Shown in pieces: positions 1-10,169 of a DNA stretch of 64,000 nt. The translations under genes and the position numbers were made by a program. Below the pieces are notes generated by a model. That model searched no databases, was not told the DNA's origin, and was given only the letters and a program-made list of their open reading frames with translations. Source of the stretch: Bacillus sp. A301a_S52 (lineage in GTDB: Bacteria; Bacillota; Bacilli; Bacillales; Salisediminibacteriaceae); contig JABXYP010000001.1 in the NCBI GenBank assembly GCA_024701455.1, positions 3,290,001 through 3,354,000 on the forward strand. The letters are read 5' to 3'. Position 1 is the stretch's first letter. The number at the start of each line of letters is the position of its first letter.

Positions 1-801
1 ATTAATAAGAGAATGCTCCGGCGCTAGTACGAGATACGTGGCTCCGTATAAAGTATCTGGGCGCGTTGTAAAAACGGTCACCTCTTTTCCAAGCTCATCA
101 AGCTTAAAATGAACGTCCGCACCCTCTGACCTGCCAATCCAATTACGCTGCATATCTTTAATACTTTCAGGCCAATCTAACTCTTCCAAATCCTCAAGAA
201 GTCGATCTGCATAAGCTGTTATCTTAAGCATCCATTGCTTCATCGGACGGCGTTCAACCGGATGACCTCCCCGTTCACTTTTTCCATCGATAACCTCTTC
301 ATTTGCTAGGACAGTGCCTAATGCAGGGCACCAATTAACCGCTACTTCATCCACATACGCTAACCCTTTTTTATATAGTTGAAGGAAAATCCACTGCGTC
401 CATTTATAATATTTCTCATCGGTTGTATTCACTTCTCTATCCCAATCGTAAGAAAACCCGAGTGCTTTAATTTGTCTACGGAAATTATTAATATTCTGTT
501 CTGTGAATTCACGCGGGTGCTTACCGGTATCAAGGGCATATTGTTCTGCCGGTAAACCAAAAGCATCCCATCCCATTGGATGAAGGACGTTATACCCTTG
601 CATACGCTTCATCCGTGACAAAATATCAGTTGCTGTATAGCCTTCTGGATGTCCTACATGTAACCCTGCTCCTGATGGATATGGAAACATATCCAATGCA
701 TAAAACTTTTTCTTAGCTGGGTCCTCTGTTGTCGCGAATACTTTGTTTTCTTCCCAAATGTGCTGCCATTTTTTTTCGATTTGCTGATGTTCAAATGCCA
801 A
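1..801 (-). CDS. leuS: leucyl-tRNA synthetase, N-terminal part (cut by window edge)
   Basis: Charges tRNA-Leu with leucine in the cytoplasm. The reverse strand reads [19 protein letters not shown] from a TTG codon at 801, eight bases after a strong AAGGAGGT site. The class I signature appears as HVGH at residues 48-51 within [17 protein letters not shown]. About 267 codons are present of a family length near 800; the catalytic C-terminal part and KMSKS loop lie outside. It sits behind a T-box leader, so it is expected to respond to uncharged tRNA-Leu. Identification is secure; the TTG start rests on the Shine-Dalgarno site and the family N-terminus. Confidence 0.97.
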   Translation of the reverse strand, partial: MAFEHQQIEKKWQHIWEENKVFATTEDPAKKKFYALDMFPYPSGAGLHVGHPEGYTATDILSRMKRMQGYNVLHPMGWDAFGLPAEQYALDTGKHPREFTEQNINNFRRQIKALGFSYDWDREVNTTDEKYYKWTQWIFLQLYKKGLAYVDEVAVNWCPALGTVLANEEVIDGKSERGGHPVERRPMKQWMLKITAYADRLLEDLEELDWPESIKDMQRNWIGRSEGADVHFKLDELGKEVTVFTTRPDTLYGATYLVLAPEHSLIN

Positions 802-860
802 CTTTGTTACCTCCTTAAAACTCTCTCTATAGTTAGTGTTACCTAAACGCTTAAAAGCAA

Positions 861-1110
861 AAAGCCTCCCGTCACTAGTTATGACTAGGGACGAGAGGCT
901 GATAATCATCCTTCCCGCGGTACCACCCACGTTTAGCGCTAATTTCAAAAGCACTCACTCTATACCGTTAACGCCAGTCACACGACAAAAGGTAAATGAT
1001 TTCCCCTTTGCAACTCCAAGGTGAGTTCATGAACAACCATGGTTAACTTTCAGCGACCGTTAACTCTCTGTATCAAGGTTACTTCATTACTAATCCTTTT
1101 CTACATTTTT
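861..1110 (-). promoter_or_regulatory. T-box leader of leuS
   Basis: The minus strand carries the T-box core GGGTGGTACCGCG (complement of 916-928), followed by a strong hairpin with arms around GCCTCTCGTC and GACGGGAGGC and a T-run (861-900), the terminator. Upstream bases to about 1110 can fold into stem I. This is the known layout for aminoacyl-tRNA synthetase control in Firmicutes: uncharged tRNA pairs with the specifier loop and the T-box bulge and lets transcription continue into leuS. The specifier codon was not assigned with confidence. Confidence 0.93.
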
Positions 1111-1129
1111 TTCACATTCATTTATCGTC

Positions 1130-1158
1130 ATTATACGTTATTTTATGAGGTGACACAA
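1130..1158 (-). promoter_or_regulatory. likely sigma-A promoter of the leuS leader
   Basis: On the minus strand TTGTGT (1158-1153) and TATAAT (1135-1130) are 17 bp apart, placing the start near 1123, just before the T-box leader. The -10 is a perfect match; the -35 is only fair. Confidence 0.5.
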
Positions 1159-1256
1159 TCACTGTCAAGTCTTGCTCATGCATCTTACAAAAAATGTGTT
1201 TGCAGACTCTAATGAACGACCATTTTATAGCACCTATGAAGACAGGTCTTTTTCCT

Positions 1257-2465
1257 CTAAGAAGCTGAACGTTCTTGTCGTTTTTTCGTAAAATCTAGGT
1301 GTGGAACGCCTTTATCGAAGATGCGAGTCATGATAAACGCAATCGAAAACATAGCCACCAGAACATAAAATAAGACGGCCATTCCAAATAAGTCAGCCAT
1401 GAGTCCACCGAAAAGTGGCCCAATCATCCTCCCACCTGTCCCGACACTATTTACAATCCCTTGATAAAAGCCAGCCTTTCCTTTTGGAGCTAATGTGTGC
1501 GCAATTGTCGGTATAGCTGGCCAAACAAACATTTCTCCTAACGTTAGAATGATCATCGCTACCACAAATGCTGTCAAAACTTCAGCACTAGCTAAAATTA
1601 AATACGAAACCATAAAAATACTAAGTCCCACATAAATTTGCGCTTTTAAAGAATGAACCCATCTTCTTATAAAAAATTTAATAAGAGGCTGACAAAAAAT
1701 AATCATTCCTCCATTAATCGTCCACAGTAGACTGTAAGCACTTAATGGGATTCCTAAGTTTTGTGTATGAACAGAAATAGTCGAAGCCCACTGGGTATAA
1801 GCAACCCAACAAACTAAGAAGCCAGCGCATAGTAAAAGAAGTGCTTGGAATCGTTTACTACTTTCCACTCGTTCTGTCTGTTGAAACGTAGAAGAAGCTG
1901 AAACTTCCCTTCCTTCCTCCTCAAGATGTTTAAAAAAAGTGAGTGCCAATAAGAAAAAACTAAAATACATCACACCGTTCCCAAAGAAGACAAAATCGAA
2001 TCTCAAGCTGGCAAGCAACCCGCCAATGGCTGCCCCTGCGGCAACGCCCACATTTTGTGCCACGTACATGGCATTAAAAGGCTTGCGTCCACCTTCAGGC
2101 CATATCGCTCCGGCTAATGCATACATACAAGGCACCATCATACCTCCACCAAATCCAATCGTTGTAAGCATGAGAACATATGCTATAAATGACTGATGGA
2201 AAATAGCTAACGTAAAGGCGCTCACTGTTGTAATCGTAACGCCGACCATAATCGTTTTATAGCCGCCAATCTTATCAAACAATCTACCTCCTAGTAGATT
2301 CCCTGCAACCCCTGCAGCTGCGTTTATCATAATAATACTTCCAGCCACTGTTAAAGAACGCCCTAGTTCTTGACTCATATATATGGTATTCAGCGGCCAT
2401 AAAAATGACGCACCTGTCACATTAATTGTCATCCCAATGACTAAAATCCAGATCGCTTTTGGCAT
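1257..2465 (-). CDS. MFS transporter (YttB-like position)
   Basis: Predicted 12-helix major facilitator of 402 residues in the cytoplasmic membrane, probably an exporter; substrate unknown. The typical loop 2-3 motif is visible as GGRLFDKIGG. In B. subtilis a similar MFS gene, yttB, lies near leuS, so this may be its counterpart. The frame also has an ATG at 2480, but that codon overlaps the GGAGGG ribosome site. The second ATG (2465, MPKAIW) is correctly spaced and is chosen. It ends about 450 bp from leuS and has its own upstream gap. Confidence 0.85.
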   Translation of the reverse strand: MPKAIWILVIGMTINVTGASFLWPLNTIYMSQELGRSLTVAGSIIMINAAAGVAGNLLGGRLFDKIGGYKTIMVGVTITTVSAFTLAIFHQSFIAYVLMLTTIGFGGGMMVPCMYALAGAIWPEGGRKPFNAMYVAQNVGVAAGAAIGGLLASLRFDFVFFGNGVMYFSFFLLALTFFKHLEEEGREVSASSTFQQTERVESSKRFQALLLLCAGFLVCWVAYTQWASTISVHTQNLGIPLSAYSLLWTINGGMIIFCQPLIKFFIRRWVHSLKAQIYVGLSIFMVSYLILASAEVLTAFVVAMIILTLGEMFVWPAIPTIAHTLAPKGKAGFYQGIVNSVGTGGRMIGPLFGGLMADLFGMAVLFYVLVAMFSIAFIMTRIFDKGVPHLDFTKKRQERSAS

Positions 2466-2529
2466 GCATCTTCCCTCCATTATTTCGATACACTAACTAA
2501 TAGATTAGATGATTATGATTTAATTAGCA

Positions 2530-2690
2530 ATAAAACGACCCTTCAATGAGGGGGAGTTTTCGTTCTTCTCCTACTGATTGGTCGTTGAGTCAATCACGAT
2601 AATAGCGTCCGTTATCCCCCGCTTAAATAGAGTTAGCTCTTTTTCCTTTTTTGATCCGGGAGTTTTACAGGACGCTTATCTGTGATAACT
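2530..2690. repeat. dispersed hairpin repeat, copy A
   Basis: First of four related intergenic elements (others near 3798, 10170 and 22725). Shared blocks are TGATTGGTCGTTGAGT, AGCGTCCGTTATC, an AAATAGAG stem arm and the end block GGGAGTTTTAC.GGACGCTTATCTGTGATAA. The right half can fold into a long hairpin. It fills most of the 2466-2781 gap between the MFS gene and the aldolase gene. Confidence 0.8.
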
Positions 2691-2781
2691 AAAATCACAC
2701 CTTTTACTGATTGGCATTATTTTTACGCTGTGCAAGTATGATAGGATAGAAGAAACAGGTCCGTAGAGGAGGACGAGCTTC

Positions 2782-3801
2782 ATGATTGATTTACGAAGTG
2801 ATACAGTCACCAAACCGAGCCAGCTAATGCGGGATATGATGGCAAAAGCTGATGTGGGTGATGATGTATATGGAGAAGACCCTACAGTCAATGAGTTAGA
2901 AGCATACGCAGCTAAGCTTGTGGGAAAAGAAGCTGCCCTCTTCGTCACAAGTGGTACACAAGGTAATCAAATAGCCGTTTTGTGTCATACACATTTAGGG
3001 CAAGAAGTGATTATGGACGAAGACGCACATGTATTTGTTTATGAGGGTGGCGCTATTTCTGCTTTTGCTGGTGTTCAATCGCGGACACTTCCCCATGTAA
3101 ACGGAGAAATTCCATTGAAAACATTGGAGGAAGCCATTCGACCAGATAACGTGCATTTCCCTGAAACAGGCCTAATCTGGCTTGAAAACACGCACAATCG
3201 TAGCGGTGGAACTGTATTAACGATTGATTACTTAAAACATGTAGCGGAAATAGCCGCTCACCATAACGTGCCAGTACATATGGATGGCGCCCGTCTCTTT
3301 AACGCTGCCGTTGCCAGTAGAGAAGACGTGACAACGATTACGCAACATGTGGATTCCGTACAATTTTGCCTCTCAAAAGGGCTCGGTGCCCCAGTAGGAT
3401 CCATCCTAGCTGGAAGTAAACACTTTATCGCTAACGCCAGAAAAAAACGGAAGATGCTCGGAGGTGGCCTTCGGCAAGCAGGTGTACTTGCCGCTCCAGG
3501 CCTACTAGCGTTAAAATCAAATATAAAACGGTTAGAAGACGATCACCAACATGCTCGAATGTTAGCAGCAGCGATAAATAGGTATACCGATATGATAGTC
3601 GCTCATGACATTCATACCAACATCATTATTGCCGACACGGCCCACTCTTCTAAGACAGCTAAAGAATGGGTATCTCTGCTAGCCGAAAAGGGCGTTTCCG
3701 TTATTCAATATAAACCTGAGGCATTGCGTTTCACAACACATTTAGATATATCTACCAAAAATATTAACGACGTCATTAACCTATTAAAAACATGGTCATA
3801 A
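2782..3801 (+). CDS. ltaE: low-specificity L-threonine/L-allo-threonine aldolase
   Basis: PLP enzyme of the beta-eliminating lyase family that splits L-threonine or L-allo-threonine into glycine and acetaldehyde. The 339-residue length is normal. Seen directly: the N-terminal [12 protein letters not shown] signature, the HMDGAR cofactor motif (Asp168) and the Schiff-base lysine Lys199 in [18 protein letters not shown] site lies nine bases before the ATG. The gene stands alone between two repeat copies, and its stop codon abuts copy B. It is not part of the B. subtilis order here, so it may be a local insertion. Confidence 0.95.
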   Translation: MIDLRSDTVTKPSQLMRDMMAKADVGDDVYGEDPTVNELEAYAAKLVGKEAALFVTSGTQGNQIAVLCHTHLGQEVIMDEDAHVFVYEGGAISAFAGVQSRTLPHVNGEIPLKTLEEAIRPDNVHFPETGLIWLENTHNRSGGTVLTIDYLKHVAEIAAHHNVPVHMDGARLFNAAVASREDVTTITQHVDSVQFCLSKGLGAPVGSILAGSKHFIANARKKRKMLGGGLRQAGVLAAPGLLALKSNIKRLEDDHQHARMLAAAINRYTDMIVAHDIHTNIIIADTAHSSKTAKEWVSLLAEKGVSVIQYKPEALRFTTHLDISTKNINDVINLLKTWS

Positions 3802-3935
3802 AACGAGCCTTTAATCAGGGGTGTTTTCGCTCTTCTCCCACTGGTTGATCGTTTGGTGACTCAGGACATTAGCGTCTGTTCGCTCTCCTCTCTATTTTGA
3901 GCAGGGAGTTTTACGGACGCTTATCTGTAATAAAT
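3798..3935. repeat. dispersed hairpin repeat, copy B
   Basis: Same element and orientation as copy A. It begins at the aldolase stop codon with AAAACGAGCCTTTAATCAGG and ends with GGGAGTTTTACGGACGC and TTATCTGTAATAA. The AGCGTCTG block and the CTCTATTTTGAG arm are present, but the matching left arm is partly missing, so its hairpin is weaker than copy C. Confidence 0.8.
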
Positions 3936-3955
3936 GAAAGGCAGTTGACAGTACA

Positions 3956-4924
3956 ATGACTAACGAACAAGCGCCTCTTTTCGGAGATAAGCGCTACCTC
4001 ACATGGAATTACCATTTAAAACAGCAATTTGGTGAAAAAATATTTAAAGTCCCATTGGACGGTGGATTCGATTGTCCTAATCGGGATGGAAATGTTGCTT
4101 ACGGTGGCTGCACATTTTGTAGTGAGCGAGGCTCTGGTGACTTTGCCGGTGACAGACGTGATGATTTAGTCACACAGTTTCATGCGATTAAAGAAAAACT
4201 TCATAAAAAATGGCGATCAGGAAAATATATCGGCTATTTTCAAGCTTATACAAATACGTATGCCCCAGTAGAGGAGCTTCGTGACATGTATGAGGTCATC
4301 TTAGAGCAGGAAGGTGTGATCGGTCTTTCCATTGCTACACGCCCTGACTGTTTACCAGATGATGTAGTTGCGTACTTGGCAGAACTAAATAAACGCACTT
4401 ATTTATGGGTGGAGTTAGGCTTGCAAACGGCCCATGATCAAACAGGAGAGCTTATTAACCGCGCTCATGATTTTCAATGTTATGTAGAAGGTGTGAAAAA
4501 GCTTCGCAAGCACGGTATTCGCGTATGCTCTCATATTATTAATGGATTGCCATTGGAGACGAATGCCATGATGCTTCAAACGGCTAAAGAAGTGGCTAAA
4601 CTGGACGTCCAAGGGATTAAAATACATTTACTCCACTTATTAAAAAGGACGCCAATGGTTAAGCAATATGAAAAAGGGATGCTTGACTTAATGGATAAAG
4701 ATACTTATATTAAGCTCGTCTGCGATCAGCTAGAAGTCCTTCCTCCTTCAATGATCGTTCACCGCTTAACAGGTGATGGCCCCGCAGACTTAATGATCGG
4801 ACCAATGTGGAGTTTAAATAAATGGGAAGTGCTAAATGGGATCGATAAAGAAATGAAAGAACGTAACAGTTGGCAAGGAAAATACTTCTCTACTGACAGT
4901 AGTCAAAAGGGGATTGCGTTATGA
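3956..4924 (+). CDS. ytqA: radical SAM protein, YtqA/TIGR01212 family
   Basis: Predicted radical S-adenosylmethionine enzyme of 322 residues, related to the Elp3-like group; reaction unknown. The cluster-binding cysteines are C40, C52 and C55 (FDCPNRDG then GGCTFCS), which is the long-spaced motif typical of this family rather than the standard CxxxCxxC. The stop codon overlaps the start of ytqB by four bases (ATGA), so the two are translated together, as in B. subtilis. No strong ribosome site was found before the ATG; the start follows the family N-terminus. Confidence 0.92.
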   Translation: MTNEQAPLFGDKRYLTWNYHLKQQFGEKIFKVPLDGGFDCPNRDGNVAYGGCTFCSERGSGDFAGDRRDDLVTQFHAIKEKLHKKWRSGKYIGYFQAYTNTYAPVEELRDMYEVILEQEGVIGLSIATRPDCLPDDVVAYLAELNKRTYLWVELGLQTAHDQTGELINRAHDFQCYVEGVKKLRKHGIRVCSHIINGLPLETNAMMLQTAKEVAKLDVQGIKIHLLHLLKRTPMVKQYEKGMLDLMDKDTYIKLVCDQLEVLPPSMIVHRLTGDGPADLMIGPMWSLNKWEVLNGIDKEMKERNSWQGKYFSTDSSQKGIAL

Positions 4925-5493
4925 AGCTAACACGTATTCTCCCCTTCGCAAGGGAATTATTAGTGAAAGCCGTTCCTAAGAATGGGATAGCGATTGATGC
5001 CACAGCAGGTAATGGGCATGATACGCTCTTTTTAGCGAAGTGCGTTGGCGAACACGGCTTTGTATATAGCTTCGATATCCAAAAGCAGGCGATTGAGGCA
5101 ACTAAAAGCCGGCTTATGTCAGAAAGTGCGTTACCCCCTGTCAATCTCATTCATGATGGACACGAAAACTTACTCACATATCTAAAAAATGAACATAACG
5201 GACAAGTTGATGGCGCAATTTTCAATTTAGGCTATTTGCCTGGGAGTGATAAATCGGTCGTAACCATAGCTGAGACAACGATCACAGCGATACGTCATAT
5301 TTTAACTCATTTAAAACCTGAGGGGCTTCTCATACTAGTCATTTATAGTGGCCATATGGAAGGTAAAAAAGAGCGAGAAGTACTCATACCTTTTGTACGT
5401 CAATTACCCCAAGACACGTATCATGTGCTAGAATATCAATTTACGAATCAGAGAAATAACCCGCCGTTTATTATTGCTATCGAAAAACGTTAG
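4921..5493 (+). CDS. ytqB: class I SAM-dependent methyltransferase (rRNA methylase-like, YtqB)
   Basis: A 190-residue Rossmann-fold methyltransferase of the family often labelled putative rRNA methylase. Motif I is visible as IDATAGNGHDT (about residues 24-34) and an acidic motif II follows as YSFDIQ. The exact substrate is not shown by sequence. It starts inside the ytqA stop codon, so its expression depends on ytqA translation. The downstream inverted repeat separates it from the convergent ytpB. Confidence 0.9.
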   Translation: MKLTRILPFARELLVKAVPKNGIAIDATAGNGHDTLFLAKCVGEHGFVYSFDIQKQAIEATKSRLMSESALPPVNLIHDGHENLLTYLKNEHNGQVDGAIFNLGYLPGSDKSVVTIAETTITAIRHILTHLKPEGLLILVIYSGHMEGKKEREVLIPFVRQLPQDTYHVLEYQFTNQRNNPPFIIAIEKR

Positions 5494-5523
5494 GGATAAA
5501 GCGTCTTTACACTGATCCAACAT

Positions 5524-5561
5524 AACAGATGCGATTATCATAAATGATAATCGCATCTGTT
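5524..5561. terminator. 16-bp inverted repeat between convergent ytqB and ytpB
   Basis: Perfect arms AACAGATGCGATTATC and GATAATCGCATCTGTT with a six-base loop lie between two convergent genes. No clear T-run follows on either side, so termination is probable from position rather than from the full signal. Confidence 0.65.
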
Positions 5562-5597
5562 AACTGTGTTGTCCCAGCCTCACTAATCCTGTTCCTT

Positions 5598-6683
5598 TTA
5601 TGACGCTGTGGCTTTTTCTCTTCGATCGGTTTTCAAGAGATTAAACTTTATAAATGAATAAAAAAGAAACGTTGTTACCCCACCATGCCGCATTAATCGA
5701 CGCCCATTTCTTTTTAGATTAGCATCTTTTTTGACCTTTTCATCCGCAAGATAAATAGCGAGTAAACCATTGTTAATGAGCCGGTGAAATTTATTATCTC
5801 TCAGCATTTTTAGCGAGTCATCAGCTTTTATAAAGAACTGTTCCATTCTAGTAAGCAATGTTTCATCGCTCTCATAGTAAAAACAAAAATTTAAATCTCC
5901 TTCTATTCGATCTTCCTCTTGATCAATGAAATAATCCATCATAATATGTAACCCTTGAACCCAAGGGAAATAACCATCTTTAACAAACTTTGCTTCTTCT
6001 TTTGAGAACGAAGCATCACCTGCTGCATATGAACTTAAACAAAAAATCCCGAGGGTAGAACCTGTACAAGCCGAAAACTCATACCAGGTCATTGGCTCCA
6101 TTTGTGCTTTATGCTGTTCAAACCAATCAATCAACCGTATTTCTCTGGTCTCGTGATGGACATGTTTATTCACTTGCAAATCACTATATAAAGAAGCTAA
6201 CTGAAGGTTTTGTTCTTCTACTTCCTTGTAAGCAGGAAATGATAAGACACATCTCTGGCAGGTTTTAACGAGCTCTGATAAATATCCTCCGTCATCCTTT
6301 TCACTTCGATAGTGATAATAATCATGCAATGGTGCGTTTACTGTAAGAGCATCCAACATCGCCCTATGAAGTGCGCTAAAATCATTTGGATCTAGCGAAG
6401 TACTTCTATCACACAAATTATCTAAATAATCACTGATCGTTTGATAAGCCACAATAAACTTAACTGCTTCCTTTAGGTTGTCGCCTGCCAATAGCGCATA
6501 GACAGCACCGCCTTCACAGTGAAACGCTTTGTTAGCAATACTTGCTAACGCTTGTTCTCGAAGCTCTGGATCCGGGATCTCTTTAGCTCGCTTCCGCCAT
6601 CCATCTAAGCATGTATAGACCTCCGGAATAACCTTTTTATATATTTGAATCATAAGAGACCAAGATGTCGTAGGGACCGTCAC
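5598..6683 (-). CDS. ytpB: tetraprenyl-beta-curcumene synthase (YtpB)
   Basis: Terpene cyclase of the DUF2600 family that, in B. subtilis, turns heptaprenyl diphosphate-type C35 substrate into tetraprenyl-beta-curcumene, a step to sesquarterpenes of spore and membrane. Acidic metal-binding patches are seen as DYLDNLCD and DYFIDQEEDRIEGD. A GTG codon at 6683 has GGAGG eight bases upstream; the ATG at 6701 lacks a site, so the GTG is chosen (361 residues). It follows ytpA closely and both form one operon. Confidence 0.88.
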   Translation of the reverse strand: MTVPTTSWSLMIQIYKKVIPEVYTCLDGWRKRAKEIPDPELREQALASIANKAFHCEGGAVYALLAGDNLKEAVKFIVAYQTISDYLDNLCDRSTSLDPNDFSALHRAMLDALTVNAPLHDYYHYRSEKDDGGYLSELVKTCQRCVLSFPAYKEVEEQNLQLASLYSDLQVNKHVHHETREIRLIDWFEQHKAQMEPMTWYEFSACTGSTLGIFCLSSYAAGDASFSKEEAKFVKDGYFPWVQGLHIMMDYFIDQEEDRIEGDLNFCFYYESDETLLTRMEQFFIKADDSLKMLRDNKFHRLINNGLLAIYLADEKVKKDANLKRNGRRLMRHGGVTTFLFYSFIKFNLLKTDRREKATAS

Positions 6684-6718
6684 TTTACATTCCTCCATCA
6701 CACGGCGAGCAGAACCAC

Positions 6719-7513
6719 TTAATTATGAAGATTCATCGTAACGAAACCGAGCATATGGGCAAGCACATGATTTTTTTCCGGTTCGTTCAGCACTTCATGG
6801 TACAGTCCTTCCCATTCTTTATAGTATTTATCCTTTAAATCTACTTGATTAAACCATTCTTTCACTTTAAATTTATCAACAATTCGGTCATCCCCACCTT
6901 GCATAACAAGGAGCGGCAGTTCTGGAAAGCGTTCAGTATTAGCATGGGCTATTTTTATCGCTTTATCTAATTCTCTATACCATCTGACACTAACTTTTTT
7001 GATTAACAAATGATCGGTGGCATCTCGCTCTCGCATTAACGGGTCGCGCGTACCTGACCCTGTTTCAAGGCCTGAAGGGAACCTCAAACCAGGTGTCACT
7101 CTATTCAATGCTAATGAAAGTACCTTTTTATTAATCGGTGTTTTATTAAATAATCCAAAACAAGGGGATGACAAAATCACCATTTGAGGAAGCTTTTCTT
7201 CCCGCATCTCCATCAGCGTCCGAGTTGATATTAGTCCCCCCATACTATGTCCTAACAAAATCACAGGCAAACCATATTTTTTAGCTTCATTAAGCCAACC
7301 TGATACCGCTTTTATGTAGTCATTGAAGCTTTTTACGTGACCTTTTCTCCCTTCCGTTGTCCCTTGTCCAGGTAAATCCCCAAGTATGACATGAAACCCA
7401 AATTCATTTAACCGCTCAGTAATCCACTTGTAACGCACATGATATTCTCCAGCTCCATGAACAACAACAAATACCCCTTTAGCCTCTTTTGACTTCGCTT
7501 CCCATCTCCACAT
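6719..7513 (-). CDS. ytpA: alpha/beta hydrolase, lysophospholipase YtpA type
   Basis: Serine hydrolase of 264 residues. In B. subtilis YtpA makes the phospholipid antibiotic bacilysocin. Seen directly: the nucleophile elbow GHSMGG, an Asp in MQGGDDRIVD and a His in EGLYHEVLNEP, which make a full triad. The start MWRWEAKS at 7513 has AAGGTGA at good distance; a longer in-frame extension to 7858 would run into the divergent ytoA gene and is rejected. It is followed after 35 bp by ytpB. Confidence 0.9.
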   Translation of the reverse strand: MWRWEAKSKEAKGVFVVVHGAGEYHVRYKWITERLNEFGFHVILGDLPGQGTTEGRKGHVKSFNDYIKAVSGWLNEAKKYGLPVILLGHSMGGLISTRTLMEMREEKLPQMVILSSPCFGLFNKTPINKKVLSLALNRVTPGLRFPSGLETGSGTRDPLMRERDATDHLLIKKVSVRWYRELDKAIKIAHANTERFPELPLLVMQGGDDRIVDKFKVKEWFNQVDLKDKYYKEWEGLYHEVLNEPEKNHVLAHMLGFVTMNLHN

Positions 7514-7660
7514 ATTTATCACCTTCGATTCAGTCTGTTTTCTTACTATCTTCCCTTTCCATAACACTTTCGTCAAGTCATAGAAATCGAGATTTCGGTC
7601 CCAAAAGAAAATTTGATAAACTATTGGGGAAAGTATAAGTATTTTTAAGGAGGTAAGTTG

Positions 7661-8197
7661 ATGACTATTTACCCATATAACGGAAAAGCGCCCCTTATCA
7701 GTGAAAAGGTTTACATTGCAACAGGGGTTATTATTACTGGTGATGTCACTATTCATGACAATGCAAGCATATGGTTTAATACCGTCATACGTGGAGATGT
7801 GGCTCCGACAATCATTGAAAAGAATGTTAATGTCCAAGATAATTGCACCCTTCACCAAAGTCCTAACATCCCTTTACATCTGAAAGAAGGCGTTACAGTT
7901 GGCCATCAGTGTACCTTACATAGTTGCCTCATTCATAGACACGCTTTGATAGGAATGGGGTCGCTTATTCTTGATGGCGCAGAAATCGGTGAAGAAGCTT
8001 TTATTGGTGCAGGAAGCCTTGTACCACCAGGTAAGAGAATCCCACCAAGAACATTAGCACTCGGACATCCGGCTAAAGTCGTTCGCGAATTGACTGATGA
8101 TGACTTCGCAGACATGAAACGGATCAGAGAAGATTATATGGCAAAAGCCACTCATTATAAACGTTTGGAAGAAAAACAACGTAACACTAAAAAATGA
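7661..8197 (+). CDS. ytoA: gamma-carbonic anhydrase family protein YtoA
   Basis: Left-handed beta-helix protein of 178 residues with hexapeptide repeats. The three zinc ligands of gamma-carbonic anhydrases are in place as H65, H82 and H87 (CTLHQS, GHQCTLHS). Activity as carbonic anhydrase is plausible but not certain, since some family members are acyl carriers or lack activity. Start ATG at 7661 lies six bases after AAGGAGGT; a TTG directly upstream is less likely. It is divergent from ytpA, with 147 bp between them for both promoters. Confidence 0.9.
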   Translation: MTIYPYNGKAPLISEKVYIATGVIITGDVTIHDNASIWFNTVIRGDVAPTIIEKNVNVQDNCTLHQSPNIPLHLKEGVTVGHQCTLHSCLIHRHALIGMGSLILDGAEIGEEAFIGAGSLVPPGKRIPPRTLALGHPAKVVRELTDDDFADMKRIREDYMAKATHYKRLEEKQRNTKK

Positions 8198-8244
8198 CAC
8201 AGCTAAATATGAGAAGATATACTCAATTAACTGAATTAGATTAA

Positions 8245-8330
8245 AAAAGCACGCTGATGCCCGAGAAAAGCTTTCTTCATATCAACTATAAGTTGACGAG
8301 ACTAAAGTCATTTCACATCATGCGTGCTGT
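8245..8330. terminator. hairpin region between convergent ytoA and metK
   Basis: AGCACGC (8249-8255) and GCGTGCT (8322-8328) are complementary and flanked by A- and T-rich bases, with a second small hairpin possible in the long loop. The position between convergent genes favours a two-way terminator; the long loop is unusual. Confidence 0.5.
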
Positions 8331-8354
8331 TTGATTTAGATAAGTTAAAACGAA

Positions 8355-9569
8355 TTAAGATTGCTTCGCTAGTGCAAAAGCCTCTTCTTTCATGAGAGCC
8401 GCTTTATCTGTCGCTTCCCATGGAAGGGCCACATCTGTACGGCCAAAATGTCCATAGGCAGCAGTTTGTTTATATATCGGGCGACGTAAATCAAGCATCT
8501 TAATGATCCCTGCTGGACGCAAGTCAAAGTGATCTCGTACTACTTTAACAAGTACTTCCTCCGATACTTTTCCCGTGTCAAATGTTTCAATCGCAATCGA
8601 CACCGGCTGAGCAACACCGATAGCATACGCTAATTGAACCTCACACCGTTCAGCTAAACCGGCTGCTACAATATTTTTTGCTACGTAGCGGGCAGCATAG
8701 GCGGCAGATCGATCCACTTTAGTCGCATCTTTACCAGAGAAAGCCCCACCACCATGACGTGCATAACCTCCATACGTATCTACAATAATTTTTCTGCCAG
8801 TTAACCCCGCATCCCCTTGAGGACCTCCAATCACGAACCGTCCAGTAGGATTAATAAAATATTTTGTGTTTTCATCTAAAAATACATCTGGAACAACTGG
8901 TCGTATAACGTGTGTCGTTAAATCTGCTTTAATTTGTGCTAATTCTATTTCCGGATGGTGTTGAGTAGAAATCACGATTGTGTCAATTCGAACTGGCTGT
9001 TGATTTTCATCGTATTCCACTGTTACTTGGACTTTTCCATCAGGACGTAAATAATCAAGTGTACCATCTTTACGTACTTCTGCAAGACGACGAGAAAGCT
9101 TATGCGATAAGGAAATTGGCAATGGCATGAGTTCAGGTGTTTGGTTATCTGCGTAGCCAAACATTAACCCTTGATCTCCTGCACCTATGGCTTCAATTTC
9201 GTCCTCAGACATGTCACCTTCTCTCGCTTCAAGTGCTTGATCAACACCTTGAGCAATATCTGGAGATTGCTCATCAATGGACGTGAGTACAGCACATGTT
9301 TCGTAATCAAATCCATATTTCGCCCTTACATACCCAATTTCTTTCAACGTTTCTCGAACAACTTTTGGGATATCCACATACGTTGAGGTTGTAATTTCTC
9401 CAGCCACAAGCACAAGCCCTGTATTGACTGATGTTTCGCACGCCACCCGCGCATTCGGGTCGTTTTTCATAATTTCATCTAAAATAGAGTCAGATATTTG
9501 ATCGCAAATTTTATCCGGATGTCCTTCTGTCACCGATTCCGATGTAAATAAACGTGTTTTTCCTGCCAC
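8355..9569 (-). CDS. metK: S-adenosylmethionine synthetase
   Basis: Makes S-adenosylmethionine from methionine and ATP in the cytoplasm. The 404-residue length is normal. Signature motifs are all present: [14 protein letters not shown] near the N-terminus, [12 protein letters not shown], and [19 protein letters not shown]. The ATG follows AAGGAGGT on the minus strand. It is controlled by a SAM-I riboswitch located 220 bp upstream, giving feedback by its own product. The divergent neighbour is pckA, as in B. subtilis. Confidence 0.97.
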   Translation of the reverse strand: MAGKTRLFTSESVTEGHPDKICDQISDSILDEIMKNDPNARVACETSVNTGLVLVAGEITTSTYVDIPKVVRETLKEIGYVRAKYGFDYETCAVLTSIDEQSPDIAQGVDQALEAREGDMSEDEIEAIGAGDQGLMFGYADNQTPELMPLPISLSHKLSRRLAEVRKDGTLDYLRPDGKVQVTVEYDENQQPVRIDTIVISTQHHPEIELAQIKADLTTHVIRPVVPDVFLDENTKYFINPTGRFVIGGPQGDAGLTGRKIIVDTYGGYARHGGGAFSGKDATKVDRSAAYAARYVAKNIVAAGLAERCEVQLAYAIGVAQPVSIAIETFDTGKVSEEVLVKVVRDHFDLRPAGIIKMLDLRRPIYKQTAAYGHFGRTDVALPWEATDKAALMKEEAFALAKQS

Positions 9570-9790
9570 TTTATGTACCTCCTTAAATTTTCCAACTAAT
9601 ATGCTGATGACGGTACTCGTTCTCCTGTAGAATGGCTTCTCTTCTCACTAGATGACCCGCTGAGTCGCCGCACTTACGTCAACATCGTAAGCAAGGAAAG
9701 CGTCGACACTATGTTTCACTTTTAAAAGCGTATCGTAGTCATATCCTACACTTTCTACCTTAAAATAGTCAGACTTTCATAGAAGTATAA

Positions 9791-9965
9791 AAAAACCTTT
9801 CCCTAACTAGAGGAAAAGGTTTGAATCCATTCGCCTTTCACCTCTTATCGGTCAAGACACCGTATGATAGCGTATGCCTTGCAGGTTAGCACCGTTCACA
9901 TTTTACCTTAGTGATGGTTGCTGGGCTTCGTTGGGCCTGTCCCTCCGCCTACTCAGGATAAGAGT
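9791..9965 (-). promoter_or_regulatory. SAM-I (S-box) riboswitch with terminator, metK leader
   Basis: The minus strand shows the S-box core in order: CTTATC, GGCGGAGGGACAGGCCC, GAAGCCCAGCAACC, GGTGCTAA and GATAAGAG (complement of 9841-9965). The terminator follows at 9791-9822, with arms around AACCTTTTCCTC and GAGG-less partner TTAGGGAAAGGTT and seven T. When SAM is bound the terminator forms and metK is switched off. This is established for metK in Bacilli. Confidence 0.96.
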
Positions 9966-9980
9966 ATCCGTTCTCAAGAA

Positions 9981-10009
9981 AGAATAACCGATTTTTAGGA
10001 AAGTGTCAA
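9981..10009 (-). promoter_or_regulatory. sigma-A promoter of the metK S-box transcript
   Basis: TTGACA (10009-10004) and TATTCT (9986-9981) are 17 bp apart on the minus strand, directly before the riboswitch aptamer. Confidence 0.75.
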
Positions 10010-10169
10010 CCTTAGTCCTTTTCCTTCTTCTTCAAGGATACTGTGACAATATTATGACGCTTTTAAGTTTCTTTCTCTTTTTATGTAGACATTCGATTAC
10101 ACTAAATATATAGTCATATTCTTACTTTTCACCAATATTTGTTTATCATTTCTTCTAAAACCACCTTTA

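Noticed and set aside
3944..3949. TTGACA before ytqA as a promoter
   Set aside because: It is only seven bases from the start codon and has no -10 box.
6719..7858. 379-codon version of the ytpA gene
   Set aside because: It would overlap the divergent ytoA start and promoter region; the family start at 7513 has a proper ribosome site.
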